Below are positions 26,919-37,245 of a DNA stretch of 64,000 nt, piece after piece. The stretch comes from Prevotella sp. oral taxon 475 (GTDB lineage Bacteria; Bacteroidota; Bacteroidia; Bacteroidales; Bacteroidaceae), in NCBI RefSeq assembly GCF_018127805.1, contig NZ_CP072334.1, positions 1,776,001 through 1,840,000 on the forward strand, written 5' to 3'. Below the pieces are notes generated by a model. The model made no database searches. It was not told the origin of the DNA and saw nothing but the letters and a program-made list of their open reading frames with translations. The position numbers and the translations under genes were made by a program. Each line of letters opens with the position of its first letter. Positions within the stretch are counted from its first letter, which is position 1.

Positions 26919-26985
26919 GTACTCTGTTTTTTCGTGCCTCTGCGGCCATTCTGCGTTATCCTATATATAAAAGGTGTATTTTGTG

Positions 26986-27171
26986 GTTCTGAAATGTTCG
27001 GAAGGCTTCCCTGGCATCCAGCGACGGTTCTGAACATTTCAGAAAGTTTCCCTGGCACCCAGCGGCCGTTCTGAACATTTCAGAAAGCTTCCCTGGCACC
27101 CAGTGGCCGTTCTGAACATTTCGGAAAGCTTCCCTGGCACCCAGCGGCCGTTCTGAACATTTCGGAAAGAT
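26986..27171. repeat. 41-bp tandem repeat array 3 (4 to 5 copies)
   Basis: CTGGCA recurs at 27011, 27052, 27093 and 27134, exactly 41 bp apart, and TTCTGAACATTTC precedes each unit boundary. Each unit holds two small inverted repeats: TTCTGAA-CAT-TTCRGAA and CTGG-CAC-CCAG. The sequence is unrelated to arrays 1 and 2, but the period is the same. It lies between two TPR protein genes. Confidence 0.9.
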
Positions 27172-27191
27172 CTGATGGAAATACGAAAGAG

Positions 27192-27233
27192 AAGGCACAG
27201 AGCGTCAGGCGATACCCACATGCTCTGTGCCTT
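27192..27233 (-). terminator. Terminator after the gyrA-TPR operon
   Basis: AAGGCACAGAGC (27192-27203) pairs perfectly with GCTCTGTGCCTT (27222-27233). Read on the minus strand a pyrimidine run TCTCTTTC follows. It begins 23 bp after the TPR gene stop. Confidence 0.8.
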
Positions 27234-27256
27234 GCCCCTGGGCAACCCTCTCGGTT

Positions 27257-28471
27257 CTACTTATTAAGCAGAGCCTCGAGCGTCTTGGTGCGCTGGTCGG
27301 CAGCACCGTAGTTCACGTAGTAGCACTGGTAGAGCGGATAGCTCCAATTGGCTTTCTCACGATTGGGATCCAGGTCTTTGGCCTGCTCCAAAAAGCCCAT
27401 CGACTCTTTGTAGAGTGCTTTCTGCGCGGGGACGTCGCCGTTGATGGCTGCGGCTTTCGAGTTGATGCAGAAACCCAAGTAGGTGAGGATGATGACGTTG
27501 GTGGGATCGATACTGATGGTCTGCTTGAAAGAGGCAATAGCCTCGTCCCACTGTCCGGCGTTCATCTCGCCCTGTCCTTTCAAAGCCCAGGCGGTGGAGT
27601 TGCGAGGTTCTGCCGAGAGTTTCGAAGAGACGAGCTGATTCATCTCGTTTTTCATGTTCAAGCTGCTGTACATATTGGCCAGCGTTCCGAAAATCATGTC
27701 GTTCTTCGAGTCTTTGGCATAAAAGTCTTTCAGACGGTTGAGGTAGGCCAGCGAGTCGTCCCGCGTCTTGAGTTGCTGCTGCGCGATGTAGAACTTCAGA
27801 CTAAGCGCATCCTTATACTCGGCCGTATCCTTGAGGGCTACGTCGAGATAGCGGTCGGCAGCGGCATAGTCTTTCTCTTGAATGGCGTAACGAGCGGCAA
27901 AACCAGACACCTGACCTACGTATGGATCGGGCTGCTTGTTGGGCATATCCTGAAAGAGGCTTGCCTCGGAACTGGTGGTATACTGTCCCCAAAATTTCAA
28001 TACGTCGGCCGTATTTCCTCGTTGAGCCGCTTCCTGTCCGGCATTCACCAGATAGACGCGCAGATTGTACAGACGATTCTGATTGGAGGTGTGGAACCGG
28101 GGCTTCACCTTTCCTTTCTCGTTGGGCCGTTGGTCGTACTTGTCGCACTCAATGGCGTTGTCGAGCGCATCGTTGATGGCGTTGTAAAAACCCAACGTGT
28201 CGTAGGCCTCTACCTTACCTTGCTTGAACTGCTCGGCCATCTGATTGGCGTTGATGGTGTTTTGCTCTTTGTTGATTTTCTCAAAAGAGAGATCTACCAG
28301 TTTGTTGTAAGCCTTGGCTTTGTCGGCATCGGTCATGCCGGAAAGATTGCTTTTCAAAAGTGCCTGAGCGTCGGCATAAGTCTTTGCTTTCAAGACTTCT
28401 TTTACCGCATCTTGCGCAAATGCCGCTGACGATGCTGCGAACATCAGGGCTATCATCATAACTTTTCTCAT
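27257..28471 (-). CDS. Exported TPR-repeat protein downstream of gyrA
   Basis: 404 aa. MRKVMMIALMFAASSAAFAQD is a Sec signal peptide cleaved after AFA. Several TPR units can be seen (AARYAIQEKDYAAADRYLDV, MNAGQWDEAIASFKQTISID, then KALYKESMGFLEQAKDLDP). It is probably a periplasmic scaffold or assembly factor; the partner is unknown. It begins 11 bp after the gyrA stop, so it is the second gene of the gyrA operon. An internal promoter is not evident. Confidence 0.8.
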   Translation of the reverse strand: MRKVMMIALMFAASSAAFAQDAVKEVLKAKTYADAQALLKSNLSGMTDADKAKAYNKLVDLSFEKINKEQNTINANQMAEQFKQGKVEAYDTLGFYNAINDALDNAIECDKYDQRPNEKGKVKPRFHTSNQNRLYNLRVYLVNAGQEAAQRGNTADVLKFWGQYTTSSEASLFQDMPNKQPDPYVGQVSGFAARYAIQEKDYAAADRYLDVALKDTAEYKDALSLKFYIAQQQLKTRDDSLAYLNRLKDFYAKDSKNDMIFGTLANMYSSLNMKNEMNQLVSSKLSAEPRNSTAWALKGQGEMNAGQWDEAIASFKQTISIDPTNVIILTYLGFCINSKAAAINGDVPAQKALYKESMGFLEQAKDLDPNREKANWSYPLYQCYYVNYGAADQRTKTLEALLNK

Positions 28472-28482
28472 AACTGTATTTT

Positions 28483-31011
28483 TTAGAATTGAATATTTGT
28501 TTCATCTACTTGTTCCTCGATCGCCTCGCTTTCCGTTTCGTCTGCTTCCGGCTCAGCATGCATCACCTTGCAAACGCTGGCAATAACATCGTTCTTCTTG
28601 GTAAGGTTGATGAGTCGAACGCCTTGCGTGGCACGGCCCATCACGCGGAAGGATTCCACGGCCAGGCGGATGGCGATGCCGCTTTTGTTGATAATCATGA
28701 GGTCGTTCTCGTCGGTGACGTTCTTGATGGCCACCAACTTTCCGGTTTTGTCTGTGATGTTGAGCGTCTTTACACCTTTTCCGCCTCGGTTGGTACGGCG
28801 ATAGTCGGCCACGAGCGACCGCTTGCCGTAACCTGTTTCGCTTACCACCATCACCGTTTCCGTCTTGGCATCGTTCACAACAATCATGCCCACTACGGCA
28901 TCATCGTCTCCATCAAGACGCATACCGCGTACGCCGGTGGCTGTTCTTCCCATCGTGCGAATGGTCGACTCGTCGAAATAAACGGCACGACCGTTGCGGT
29001 TGGCCATAATCAACTCGTTCTTTCCGTTGGTCAGACGAACATCCACCACTTCGTCGCCATCGGCAATGGTAATGGCATTAACGCCGTTGGCACGCGGACG
29101 CGAATAAGCCTCAAGACTCGTCTTCTTCACCGTTCCATTCTTCGTGGCGAAGACAATGAAGTGATTTTGCACAAATTCGGCATCGTCTAACCCTTTCACG
29201 CGCAAGAATGCATTGACGGCATCATCAGCATCAATATTAAGAAGGTTTTGTATAGCGCGACCTTTCGAGGTCTTGTCGCCCTCGGGTATTTCGTAACACT
29301 TCAACCAATAACAACGACCTTTCTTCGTGAAGAAAAGCATCGTTTGGTGCATCGTGGCCGGATAGATGTATTCAGTAAAGTCTTTATCGCGAGTCTGGGC
29401 TCCTTTGCTGCCCACTCCGCCGCGGGCTTGCTCGTGAAACTCGGTGAGCGGCGTGCGCTTGATATATCCCAGATGACTCACGGTGATAACCACCGGGTCG
29501 TTGGGATAAAAATCTTCGGCGTTGAACTCGTGTTCGTCGGGAATAATTTCCGTGCGACGCTCGTCGCCGAACTTCTCTTTCACACCCAGGAGTTCTTCTT
29601 TCATCACGCGCTTGCACTCTTCGGGGTCGTCGAGAATCAGCTGTAGACGTGCGATTAGTTCTTCAAGTTCTTTGTACTCGGCATGCAACTGCTCAATGCG
29701 CAAGCCCGTGAGCTGCGATAGACGCATGTCTACAATGGCTTTACTCTGCAACTCGTCGAGTTCGAAACGTTTTTCCAAATTACGTTGAGCATCCGAGGGA
29801 GTCTTACTACTACGGATGATGCGCACCACCTCGTCGATGTTGTCGCATGCAATAATCAAACCTTCGAGGATGTGTGCACGTTCCTGTGCTTTTTTCAAAT
29901 CGTATCGGGTTCGACGGATGGTGACGTCGTGGCGATGCTCCACAAAATACTTCACACATTCTTTGAGCGTAAGCAACCGCGGTCTACCGTTCACCAAGGC
30001 GATATTATTCACCGAGAACGAACTTTGCAGCTGCGTCATCTTGAACAGCTTGTTGAGCACGACATTGGCGTTAGCATCTCGTTTCACATCTACCACGATA
30101 CGCATTCCTTGTCGTCCCGATTCGTCGTTCGCATTGGAGATACCTTCCAGTCGACCTTCTTTCACCAGGTCGGCAATATTTTCAATGAGCTGCGCCTTGT
30201 TCACGCCATAAGGAATCTCCGTCACTACGATTTTGTCGTGACTGTCGTCGCTTTCAATCTCGGCCTTAGCCCGCAAGACAATACGTCCACGCCCCGTTTC
30301 GTAAGCATCTTTCACCCCTTGCAATCCATAGATATAGGCTCCGGTGGGGAAATCGGGAGCTTTGATATGCAGCATCAAGCCTTCTGTATCTATTTCGGGA
30401 TTATCGATATAAGCACAACAACCATCAAGCACCTCGCTCAAATTGTGTGTAGGCATGTTGGTGGCCATACCGACAGCGATACCGTTGCCACCGTTTACCA
30501 GCAGATTAGGAATCTTCGTAGGCATTACCTTCGGTTCTTGAAGGGTTGCATCGAAGTTATCGTCCATATCTACCGTTTCTTTCTCCAAGTCGTCCATGAT
30601 GCGCTCTCCCAACTTGGATAGTCGGCACTCGGTATAACGCATCGCCGCAGCAGAATCGCCATCTACGCTTCCGAAGTTTCCCTGTCCGTCCACCAGTGTG
30701 TAACGCATGTTCCAGTCTTGAGCAAGTCTCACCAGAGCACCATACACCGATGAGTCGCCATGTGGATGGTATTTACCCAGCACATCGCCCACCACGCGCG
30801 CGCATTTCTTGTAAGGCTTGTCGCTGGTGTTACCCAATCCTAACATACCATAGAGTATACGTCTGTGCACCGGTTTGAATCCGTCTCGCACATCGGGAAG
30901 GGCACGCGCCACGATGACCGACATACTATAGTCAATATACGAGGATTTCATTTCCTCCTCTATATTGATCTTCATAATCCTGTCTTGATCGATTGTCTGA
31001 TTTTCGTCCAT
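28483..31011 (-). CDS. gyrA: DNA gyrase subunit A
   Basis: 842 aa. Winged-helix domain with [11 protein letters not shown], the quinolone region [20 protein letters not shown] (residues about 79-98), and the catalytic Tyr126 in [12 protein letters not shown]; the C-terminal beta-pinwheel holds the GyrA-box-like segment [10 protein letters not shown]. It cuts and passes DNA in the gyrase heterotetramer to introduce negative supercoils. Ser87 corresponds to E. coli Ser83, and Gly91 to E. coli Asp87. The end is acidic ([18 protein letters not shown]). It is the first gene of an operon with a TPR protein. Confidence 0.96.
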   Translation of the reverse strand: MDENQTIDQDRIMKINIEEEMKSSYIDYSMSVIVARALPDVRDGFKPVHRRILYGMLGLGNTSDKPYKKCARVVGDVLGKYHPHGDSSVYGALVRLAQDWNMRYTLVDGQGNFGSVDGDSAAAMRYTECRLSKLGERIMDDLEKETVDMDDNFDATLQEPKVMPTKIPNLLVNGGNGIAVGMATNMPTHNLSEVLDGCCAYIDNPEIDTEGLMLHIKAPDFPTGAYIYGLQGVKDAYETGRGRIVLRAKAEIESDDSHDKIVVTEIPYGVNKAQLIENIADLVKEGRLEGISNANDESGRQGMRIVVDVKRDANANVVLNKLFKMTQLQSSFSVNNIALVNGRPRLLTLKECVKYFVEHRHDVTIRRTRYDLKKAQERAHILEGLIIACDNIDEVVRIIRSSKTPSDAQRNLEKRFELDELQSKAIVDMRLSQLTGLRIEQLHAEYKELEELIARLQLILDDPEECKRVMKEELLGVKEKFGDERRTEIIPDEHEFNAEDFYPNDPVVITVSHLGYIKRTPLTEFHEQARGGVGSKGAQTRDKDFTEYIYPATMHQTMLFFTKKGRCYWLKCYEIPEGDKTSKGRAIQNLLNIDADDAVNAFLRVKGLDDAEFVQNHFIVFATKNGTVKKTSLEAYSRPRANGVNAITIADGDEVVDVRLTNGKNELIMANRNGRAVYFDESTIRTMGRTATGVRGMRLDGDDDAVVGMIVVNDAKTETVMVVSETGYGKRSLVADYRRTNRGGKGVKTLNITDKTGKLVAIKNVTDENDLMIINKSGIAIRLAVESFRVMGRATQGVRLINLTKKNDVIASVCKVMHAEPEADETESEAIEEQVDETNIQF

Positions 31012-31412
31012 TTAAATGATGATGTTTTATTGAAAAATTCGCTGTAATGCCGTTTTATTTTCTCTCTAAGCACTTTGGTGCTTGTTTTACAAGGTGCTAA
31101 ATTACGACATTTTTCCGAGCAACAGAAACTTTTAGAACGAAAATACGCCAAAAGATGCCCACATAAGTTCCACTCAGATGTGCAAGTCGTCTCTATCTTT
31201 CAAACAAAAGCCTAAGAAACTCTTGAGAAAGTGGAAAAGTGGAAGCGAATAAGCGAGAAAATGAAAAATGCCAAACAAAGTGTTTCGGCTATACCCTTAC
31301 CTCTTAGAAAATTCCAACAGGTAAGGTCTTCTGCCATTTTCTCTCTGGCCAAAAAGCTGGAGGAGGCAGTTATTGTGGAAAAGAAGGCAGGTGATAAGAT
31401 ACCGTTTCTACC
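31012..31412. other. Intergenic region upstream of gyrA
   Basis: A+T-rich. AAAAGCCTAAGAAACTC at about 31206 looks like a degenerate single copy of the 22-bp repeat core. No gene, clear promoter or strong hairpin is seen. Confidence 0.4.
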
Positions 31413-32291
31413 TTATCTTTTCCTGTATTGAGACGGTGATACGCCAACTTGCTCTTTAAAAAACTTCCCAAGAAAACTTTGATTGGGGAAGTTGAGTTCT
31501 TGCGCAATCTCTTTCACACTCTTCGTAGTGTTCTTGAGTTGCACCCTCAATTCCAGTGTAATATATTTGTCTATCCACTGGTTGGGTGTGCGTTTGCTGA
31601 CATTTCTCACCGTTTCAGAGAGATATTTGGGCGTGATACCCAACTGTTCACCATACCAACTCACCCTTCTCTCCTTTTTAAAGTTCTGCTCCACCATCTT
31701 GATAAACTTTGTAAAGATGGCTTCTGCTCGGGTTTTCTTTGTGTTGGTAGCTTCTTGTACGCGATAGATGGCATCCGATGCATTATAGATCATCGTTGTA
31801 ATCATCGAGCGTACAGCATCTTTTCGGTAGCGATGTCCCGTTTGTCTCATCTTCTTTTCTATGAGCGAGAGGTGTTGCAACATCTCTCTACCTTCTTCTT
31901 CTTTAAGAACAAAGTTGGGATTGGTTCTTGAGAAGAGGATGAGCGATGAGAGTTCGTGAATTCCCATGATGATTTCGTTGGTGAAATCTTTCGACAATAA
32001 GATGGCGATGCCTTTGCAATCGCTGCTGAACTCTCCGCTGTTGAAGATCGGGCCTGCCGGAATAATCAAGATATGGTTAGGTTGCAGGTCATAACGGATG
32101 GTGTCTACCGTATACTGGGCATTGCCTTGGGCGCAAATAGCCAATGCTAAGCATTGCATTTTGTGCGGCCCCATGAGGGCAGTGAGCTTGTTGAGGTCGT
32201 CGACGAACACCAAATCATCGTCCATACTCACAACTTCACATGCTTTTTTGACAATAGGTATTGTCAAGTCATTTAACTGTAGTTTACGCAT
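31413..32291 (-). CDS. AraC-family transcriptional regulator
   Basis: 292 aa from the ATG at 32291 (MRKLQLNDLTIPIV); the frame stays open to 32783, but that part lies upstream of the promoter and would run into the fucosidase gene. An N-terminal cupin-like sensing region (YDLQPNHILIIPAG) is followed by two helix-turn-helix motifs at the end: VSWYGEQLGITPKYLSETV and KEIAQELNFPNQSFLGKFF, then GVSPSQYRK. It is a DNA-binding regulator with an unknown ligand. It lies downstream of the GH95 gene, which it might control, but that is inference. Confidence 0.9.
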   Translation of the reverse strand: MRKLQLNDLTIPIVKKACEVVSMDDDLVFVDDLNKLTALMGPHKMQCLALAICAQGNAQYTVDTIRYDLQPNHILIIPAGPIFNSGEFSSDCKGIAILLSKDFTNEIIMGIHELSSLILFSRTNPNFVLKEEEGREMLQHLSLIEKKMRQTGHRYRKDAVRSMITTMIYNASDAIYRVQEATNTKKTRAEAIFTKFIKMVEQNFKKERRVSWYGEQLGITPKYLSETVRNVSKRTPNQWIDKYITLELRVQLKNTTKSVKEIAQELNFPNQSFLGKFFKEQVGVSPSQYRKR

Positions 32292-32310
32292 CTCTTTTCC
32301 TTTTATTTGG

Positions 32311-32342
32311 CAAATATAGGCAAATAAAAAGACAAAAGCAAG
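32311..32342 (-). promoter_or_regulatory. Promoter of the AraC-family gene
   Basis: On the minus strand TATATTTG (32311-32318), with CTTG (32339-32342) 20 bp upstream. The ATG is 20 bp downstream of the -7 element. Confidence 0.6.
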
Positions 32343-32368
32343 CGATTTGACAAAAAAAACAACCAAAA

Positions 32369-32422
32369 AAGAGCTTATCCTACTTATCAAAAAGTATACT
32401 TCTGATATAGGACAAGTTCTTA
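32369..32422 (-). terminator. Terminator after the GH95 gene
   Basis: AAGAGCTTATCCTACTTATC and GATATAGGACAAGTTCTT form an imperfect stem of about 17 bp. On the minus strand it is followed by TTTTTTGGTTGTTTTTTTTG. It lies 115 bp after the fucosidase stop. Confidence 0.7.
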
Positions 32423-32536
32423 TTCCATTCTTTTCCGATTGTGTTGTTTTTGTGTTTGAAAGCGGTTTTGGCTGCTGTGGATTTAAAGGTGTTTGAAAAG
32501 TGAATTTTAATGGGTTGTTTTTCGCCAAGGGGAGTT

Positions 32537-34906
32537 CTACTTCAAGGTTCTCTCTTGACCGGCTTTGAAAGTCAGGCTCTTTCGTTTTCCATTGTAAGCC
32601 ACCGTTACAGTTCCGCCGACACGGCTTTTTATTCTGGCACGAGTCACCTGTCCATCCTTCCAATCCATATCTATCACGAATCCGCCGCGGGCACAAATTC
32701 CTTTCACAGAGCCCGTTTTCCATGCCGAAGGCAGAGCCGGCAACAACCGAATACCCTCCGCACTCTGCACCAACATCTCGCAAATGCCGGCCGTTCCGCC
32801 GAAATTTCCGTCGATTTGGAAGGGCGGATGCGCATCGAAGAGGTTGGGATAGGTACCCCCGCTGTGGCGTTTGTCGGCTCCGGTATAATGATCTGGCGAG
32901 ACATAAGTCAGCAGTTTTTGGAAAAGCCGATAAGCCTTTTCGCCCTCATCGAGCCTTGCCCAGAGATTGATACGCCATCCGGTGCTCCAACCCGTTGTCT
33001 CATCACCCTTTTGTTCCAGTGTTTTGCGTGCCGCCTGGGCCAGTTCCGGCGTCTTGGCGGGCGAGATGTGGTGTCCGGGATAAAGCCCTATCAAATGCGA
33101 CTGATGGCGGTGTTGCGGATCGAAATCGCGCCAGTCGTCATACCATTCGTTGAGATCGCCATCCTTACCTATTATATATGGGCGCAGCCGAGCCAGCGTT
33201 TCGCGCAGTTTTCGGCTATATTCCGTTGAACCGTTGTGAAGCAGTTCAGTGGCCGTTATCGTGTTAGCAAACAGTTCTCTCAGAATGGCGAGGTCGGCAC
33301 TTCCTCCATATAGCGTCGTGCCATGATAGCCTTGGGGAGTGATATATTCGTTTTCGGGCGACGTACTCGGAGCGGTGATCAGTTCGCCGGGGCAATGTGG
33401 ATTCTCTACAAGCCATTTCAGCATGAAGTCGCAAGCTCCTTTCATCAGCGGATAGGCCGTTTCCGAGAGATAACGGCGATCTTGTGTAAAGGCGTAATGC
33501 TCCCAAACATTGCTCAGAAGCCATGCTCCGCCCAAGTTCCAGTTGGCCCATTCCGGACTTTCACGCTTCTCTCCAACAGGATTTGTCATAGCCCAGGCAT
33601 CCGAGTTGTGGCTCGAACACCAGCCCTCCTCTATGCCATAATAGTTTCGGGCCGTGTATTTCCCGTTCTCCGAGAGGGCCTTGACCAGTCCCACCAGCGG
33701 CATGGCCATCTCCGAAAGGTTGGCCACTTCGGCCGGCCAGTAGTTCTCTTCCAAGTTGATATTGACGGTATAGTTGCTTCGCCAGGGAGCCTTGAGATGT
33801 GGATTCCACACTCCTTGCAAGGTGGCAGGCAAGCCCGGAGTGCGCGATGAACTGATGAGCAGATAGCGTCCGAACTGAAAATAGAGCATCTCCAAGTAGG
33901 GATTGCCGCCCCCCTGGTCGGTATAATCCTTGAGTTGCTGCTCGGTAGTACGGCGGGTGTCGAACTTCGCCCCGGCCAACTGCCAGCTCATCCTACCGAA
34001 CAGCCGCCGGTAGTCTGCCGTGTGTCTTTGTTTCAGTTCGTCGAAAGAGCGGTTTTCTATTCGCCGAAGATCGGCTTCAGCTTCTTCAACATAGGGTGCA
34101 CCCTGCCTCACGGGGTGTTGGTCAAATCCATGATAGCTGGTTTCGTTGACAAGATAGATCGTTGCCTCAGACACCTCTTTTAATATAAGGCCATCGCCAT
34201 CGGCCGTAACGGTGCCGCCATGAGCCTTCACCTGCAAAATGTTGCAAAACTGAATGGTATTTTCCGCTTCGCCCATGGCATGACCTTTCACCACGATGCG
34301 ATGGCCCATGGCTGCCGACTGATGCGGCAACAACGAAGAAAGCCACAGGCGGCAGCTAAGGGCATGCGCCTTGTTGGCTGTGAGACGAATGACGATGGCT
34401 CGATCGGGATGCGATGCCAGGTACTCTCTTCGATAGACAACGCCGCCTTTCTGATAGTACACCTTTGCCAGGGCGCTGTCCAAATCCAGCTCTCGGCGAT
34501 AGTGGTCTGCCTGTGTTGAACCGTTCAAATGGTCGATATGCAGGGTGGTAAGGGGTTGATAATAGGCAGAATTATGCCCTTGCACATACAGTTGCAGCGA
34601 GTCGGCCAGTTGATAGTTTTCGCTGAAGAGTGCTTCCCTTATTTTTGGAATCCATCGATGGGCTTCTTTATCCTCGTTTCGATCTACCGGTTGGCCCGTC
34701 CACAGCGTGATGTCGTTGAGCTGGACCACTTCTTTCTCTACACCACCGTAGACCAATGCACCGAGTTTACCATTGCCCAGGGGCAGCGATTCTTCAAAAA
34801 ACGTAGCGGGACGGTCGTACCATAACTTCATCGGCAGGCGTTGTGCGCTTGCTGAAAGCGACATCCCTGCCATCAAAAGTAGAGAAATAAGACATCTGTT
34901 CTGCAT
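32537..34906 (-). CDS. GH95 family glycoside hydrolase (probable alpha-L-fucosidase), exported
   Basis: 789 aa from the ATG at 34906, which gives the signal peptide [21 protein letters not shown]; the frame is open to 35104 but that extension is not a signal. The N-terminal GH95 domain starts [20 protein letters not shown] and [18 protein letters not shown]. The (alpha/alpha)6 barrel has [16 protein letters not shown] (conserved Asn residues), [14 protein letters not shown] (general acid Glu) and [17 protein letters not shown] (Asp), the signature segments of the family. It would release fucose from host glycans or plant xyloglucan outside the cytoplasm. The substrate is inferred from the family. 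An AraC regulator is downstream. Confidence 0.92.
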   Translation of the reverse strand: MQNRCLISLLLMAGMSLSASAQRLPMKLWYDRPATFFEESLPLGNGKLGALVYGGVEKEVVQLNDITLWTGQPVDRNEDKEAHRWIPKIREALFSENYQLADSLQLYVQGHNSAYYQPLTTLHIDHLNGSTQADHYRRELDLDSALAKVYYQKGGVVYRREYLASHPDRAIVIRLTANKAHALSCRLWLSSLLPHQSAAMGHRIVVKGHAMGEAENTIQFCNILQVKAHGGTVTADGDGLILKEVSEATIYLVNETSYHGFDQHPVRQGAPYVEEAEADLRRIENRSFDELKQRHTADYRRLFGRMSWQLAGAKFDTRRTTEQQLKDYTDQGGGNPYLEMLYFQFGRYLLISSSRTPGLPATLQGVWNPHLKAPWRSNYTVNINLEENYWPAEVANLSEMAMPLVGLVKALSENGKYTARNYYGIEEGWCSSHNSDAWAMTNPVGEKRESPEWANWNLGGAWLLSNVWEHYAFTQDRRYLSETAYPLMKGACDFMLKWLVENPHCPGELITAPSTSPENEYITPQGYHGTTLYGGSADLAILRELFANTITATELLHNGSTEYSRKLRETLARLRPYIIGKDGDLNEWYDDWRDFDPQHRHQSHLIGLYPGHHISPAKTPELAQAARKTLEQKGDETTGWSTGWRINLWARLDEGEKAYRLFQKLLTYVSPDHYTGADKRHSGGTYPNLFDAHPPFQIDGNFGGTAGICEMLVQSAEGIRLLPALPSAWKTGSVKGICARGGFVIDMDWKDGQVTRARIKSRVGGTVTVAYNGKRKSLTFKAGQERTLK

Positions 34907-35310
34907 GAAAAATGGGGTTAGGTGGGTAAAATCGGACTTGTTCGTTGGGTCATTACAAAGATATTGTCTACCACAAAAATAACCATTATTTTCTGAATAC
35001 CCACTCATGGTCGCTTTATTTTTTCGTTTGCAAAAGAAAAAGACACGTCTTGGCTCGCATACAACCACGTGGGCATGCTGCATTTTTCCTAGAGGTGTTT
35101 CCAAACGACCCTATTTTTACCGAAAAAGGTTCACCGGAACATTCTCTGTTTCTGGTCTCCTTTCTATCCTGTTGTTTTTCAGGCATTTACACAATGCCGT
35201 GTAAAAGCTAAGCTTTCGCATGCCATTTTCTTAGCTTTTAAGATGCGTTTTCTTAGCTTTTGCCCGCCGTTTTCCTAGCTTTTGCAAAGTATGGACTTGT
35301 GATGCACCAA
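34907..35310. other. Intergenic region between ispH and the GH95 gene
   Basis: The complement of 34957-34964 reads TATCTTTG, a -7 element for the GH95 gene (51 bp before the ATG), without a clear -33. The rest is A+T-rich, up to the 22-bp repeat cluster at 35202-35285. No gene is supported. Confidence 0.5.
35202..35285. repeat. 22-bp phased repeat cluster b (inverted orientation)
   Basis: CTTAGCTTTT cores with TTAGC at 35231 and 35253 and a variant CTAGC at 35275, 22 bp apart. One copy in the opposite orientation (AAAAGCTAAG, 35202) lies just upstream. The orientation is the reverse of cluster a on the plus strand. Confidence 0.8.
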
Positions 35311-36171
35311 TCATCGGGCATGTGCCAGGATATAATCCCGACACTCTTCCATGAGCCATTTGGGCGTACTGGTGGCTCCGCAGATGCCCACGGTGTTGGC
35401 CTTTGCCAACCACGCGAGGTCTATTTCTCCGGCATTCTCGATGTGATAGCTGTTGGGATTCACGCTTTTACACTCGTTGTAAAGCACCTTTCCGTTGCTG
35501 CTTTTCCGCCCACTCACGAACAAAACCACGTCGTGCTGGGCTGCAAAGCGTTTGATATTGGGCATACGGTTGGCCACCTGACGGCAAATGGTGTCGAAAC
35601 TCTTAAAGATGGCTCCCTGGCGGATATGGGCCTGGATGTATTCGATGATGCGATGAAACTCGTCAAGGCTCTTTGTGGTTTGAGAGTAGAGGTAGATGTC
35701 TTTCGAAAAGTCGAGTTGGGTCACCTCATCGAAGTGTTCTATCACGATGGCCTCGCTCTTTGTCTGTCCCACTAAGCCCAGAACTTCGGCATGTCCGTTC
35801 TTTCCGAAAATCACGATTTGTGCATCCGGATTGTTGAAAAACTGTTTTTTGATGCGCTTTTGCAACTGGAGCACCACAGGACAGGTGGCATCTATAATCT
35901 CGATGCGATTGCGTTTGGCCAATTCGTAGGTCTCGGGGGGCTCGCCATGAGCCCGTAAGAGCACTTTCACATCGTGCAGATCTTTGAGCTGTTCGTGGTT
36001 GATGGTGATCAGTCCCATCTCCGTGAGGCGTTCCACCTCCATGCCGTTGTGCACGATGTCTCCTAAACAATATAGTTTTTTACCTGCGGAGAGTTCCTCT
36101 TCTGCCTTTTTGATGGCCGTGGTCACACCGAAACAAAATCCGCTTCCGTTGTCTATCTCTACCTGAATCAT
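35311..36171 (-). CDS. ispH: 4-hydroxy-3-methylbut-2-enyl diphosphate reductase
   Basis: 286 aa. Makes IPP and DMAPP from HMBPP, the last step of the MEP isoprenoid pathway; it holds an iron-sulfur cluster. The three cluster cysteines are in NGSGFCFGV (Cys13), IDATCPVV (about residue 95) and GICGATSTP (about residue 270). RAHGEPPE and YSQTTKS are further family segments. The ATG overlaps the stop of the DUF1573 gene (36168-36171), so the two are translationally coupled. Confidence 0.95.
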   Translation of the reverse strand: MIQVEIDNGSGFCFGVTTAIKKAEEELSAGKKLYCLGDIVHNGMEVERLTEMGLITINHEQLKDLHDVKVLLRAHGEPPETYELAKRNRIEIIDATCPVVLQLQKRIKKQFFNNPDAQIVIFGKNGHAEVLGLVGQTKSEAIVIEHFDEVTQLDFSKDIYLYSQTTKSLDEFHRIIEYIQAHIRQGAIFKSFDTICRQVANRMPNIKRFAAQHDVVLFVSGRKSSNGKVLYNECKSVNPNSYHIENAGEIDLAWLAKANTVGICGATSTPKWLMEECRDYILAHAR

Positions 36172-37232
36172 TTCACCTGAATGGTTATGGTCACTTTTGG
36201 CCGATCGGGGTCGTTGGTTATCATGAGTACGCGAGGCGTGGTTCGTGCGTTGCGCAGTTGCTTCTCGTCTGCCGTGATCTTGAGTTTGGCCGTCTCTCCG
36301 GGTTCAATCTTGGTTTTGTTGAGCGAGAGATGAAGTCCCGCTGTAAACATTTGCAGCGAGCGAATGTCTAACGTCGACTTCCCCGTATTGGCAATATCGA
36401 TTTCTCCTTTCTTCACTTTCCTTCCGTCTACCGTGCCAAAGTCGAGGGTGGTGGCAGAGAGCTGGATTTGCGGAGCCTGTGCCTTTGCCGCCGAAGAGAG
36501 ATCGTCGAAGTTGGGAAGAAGCACCGCCGAGATGCCTATCTCTTTGCTGGCGGACACTTTATCGCCGGGAAACATACCGAGATAGACGGTGGTTTGAGTC
36601 AGTCCGAGGTTGCGCAGAGCGCGCGAATCGAGCGTAATGGTGGCCACGCCGCTATGTCCCGGTCGGATGTTCGAGGGCGACACCTCGGCCTTGAGGTAGG
36701 CTGGCAGGTGCATCAAAACGGGCTGAACCGACTTGTCGGACGTGTTCATGAGGTGTATTTTCTGGGTGGGCCGGTCGCCACGGTTCACATCGTCGAATTC
36801 GATATGGGTCTTTTCTGCCAAGATGTTGCCCAGTTTGAAAGGATAACTGCCCGAATAATCCACCACTTCTTCTACGACAATGCCTTTGAGAGTGAGTATC
36901 AAGGGCTCTTTTTGGCCACTTCCATAAAGGGCTATCTGCTTGTTGAAATGCCCCATCTGCGCCGCATCGTAAATGGCACGCACCTTAAATGCTGCACCGG
37001 AGGCTATCTCGCCCTGTGGATATGCTACCGAGGTGCAACCGCAACTCTTCCTTACCTCGTCGATACGCAGGGTTTTCCCACTCTTGTTTCTTACATCGAA
37101 TTCTGCCGTTACAGGCATGCGGTAGACCACTTGTCCGCAATCGATCGATTGGCTAACCGCCTCTAACCCCTGCGCAGAGGCCGAAACAACTGCCGACAGT
37201 AGAACCACAATTATTAAAAAACGTTTCTTCAT
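36168..37232 (-). CDS. Exported DUF1573 domain protein
   Basis: 354 aa. MKKRFLIIVVLLSAVVSASAQ is a signal peptide. The first part (SIDCGQVVYRMPVTAEFDVRN, then VRKSCGCTSVAYPQGE with the CGC motif) is the DUF1573 signature of Bacteroidota; an Ig-like repeat of the same kind comes again later (TTLDFGTVDGRKVKKGEIDI). It is probably periplasmic and takes part in protein contacts. It begins 13 bp after the alpha-2-macroglobulin-like gene and overlaps ispH by 4 bp, giving a three-gene operon. Confidence 0.85.
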   Translation of the reverse strand: MKKRFLIIVVLLSAVVSASAQGLEAVSQSIDCGQVVYRMPVTAEFDVRNKSGKTLRIDEVRKSCGCTSVAYPQGEIASGAAFKVRAIYDAAQMGHFNKQIALYGSGQKEPLILTLKGIVVEEVVDYSGSYPFKLGNILAEKTHIEFDDVNRGDRPTQKIHLMNTSDKSVQPVLMHLPAYLKAEVSPSNIRPGHSGVATITLDSRALRNLGLTQTTVYLGMFPGDKVSASKEIGISAVLLPNFDDLSSAAKAQAPQIQLSATTLDFGTVDGRKVKKGEIDIANTGKSTLDIRSLQMFTAGLHLSLNKTKIEPGETAKLKITADEKQLRNARTTPRVLMITNDPDRPKVTITIQVK

Positions 37233-37245
37233 CCTTATGTTTTGC

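Noticed and set aside
31231..31431. 66-codon plus-strand ORF upstream of the AraC gene end
   Set aside because: No promoter, no known domain and A+T-rich composition; nothing supports translation.
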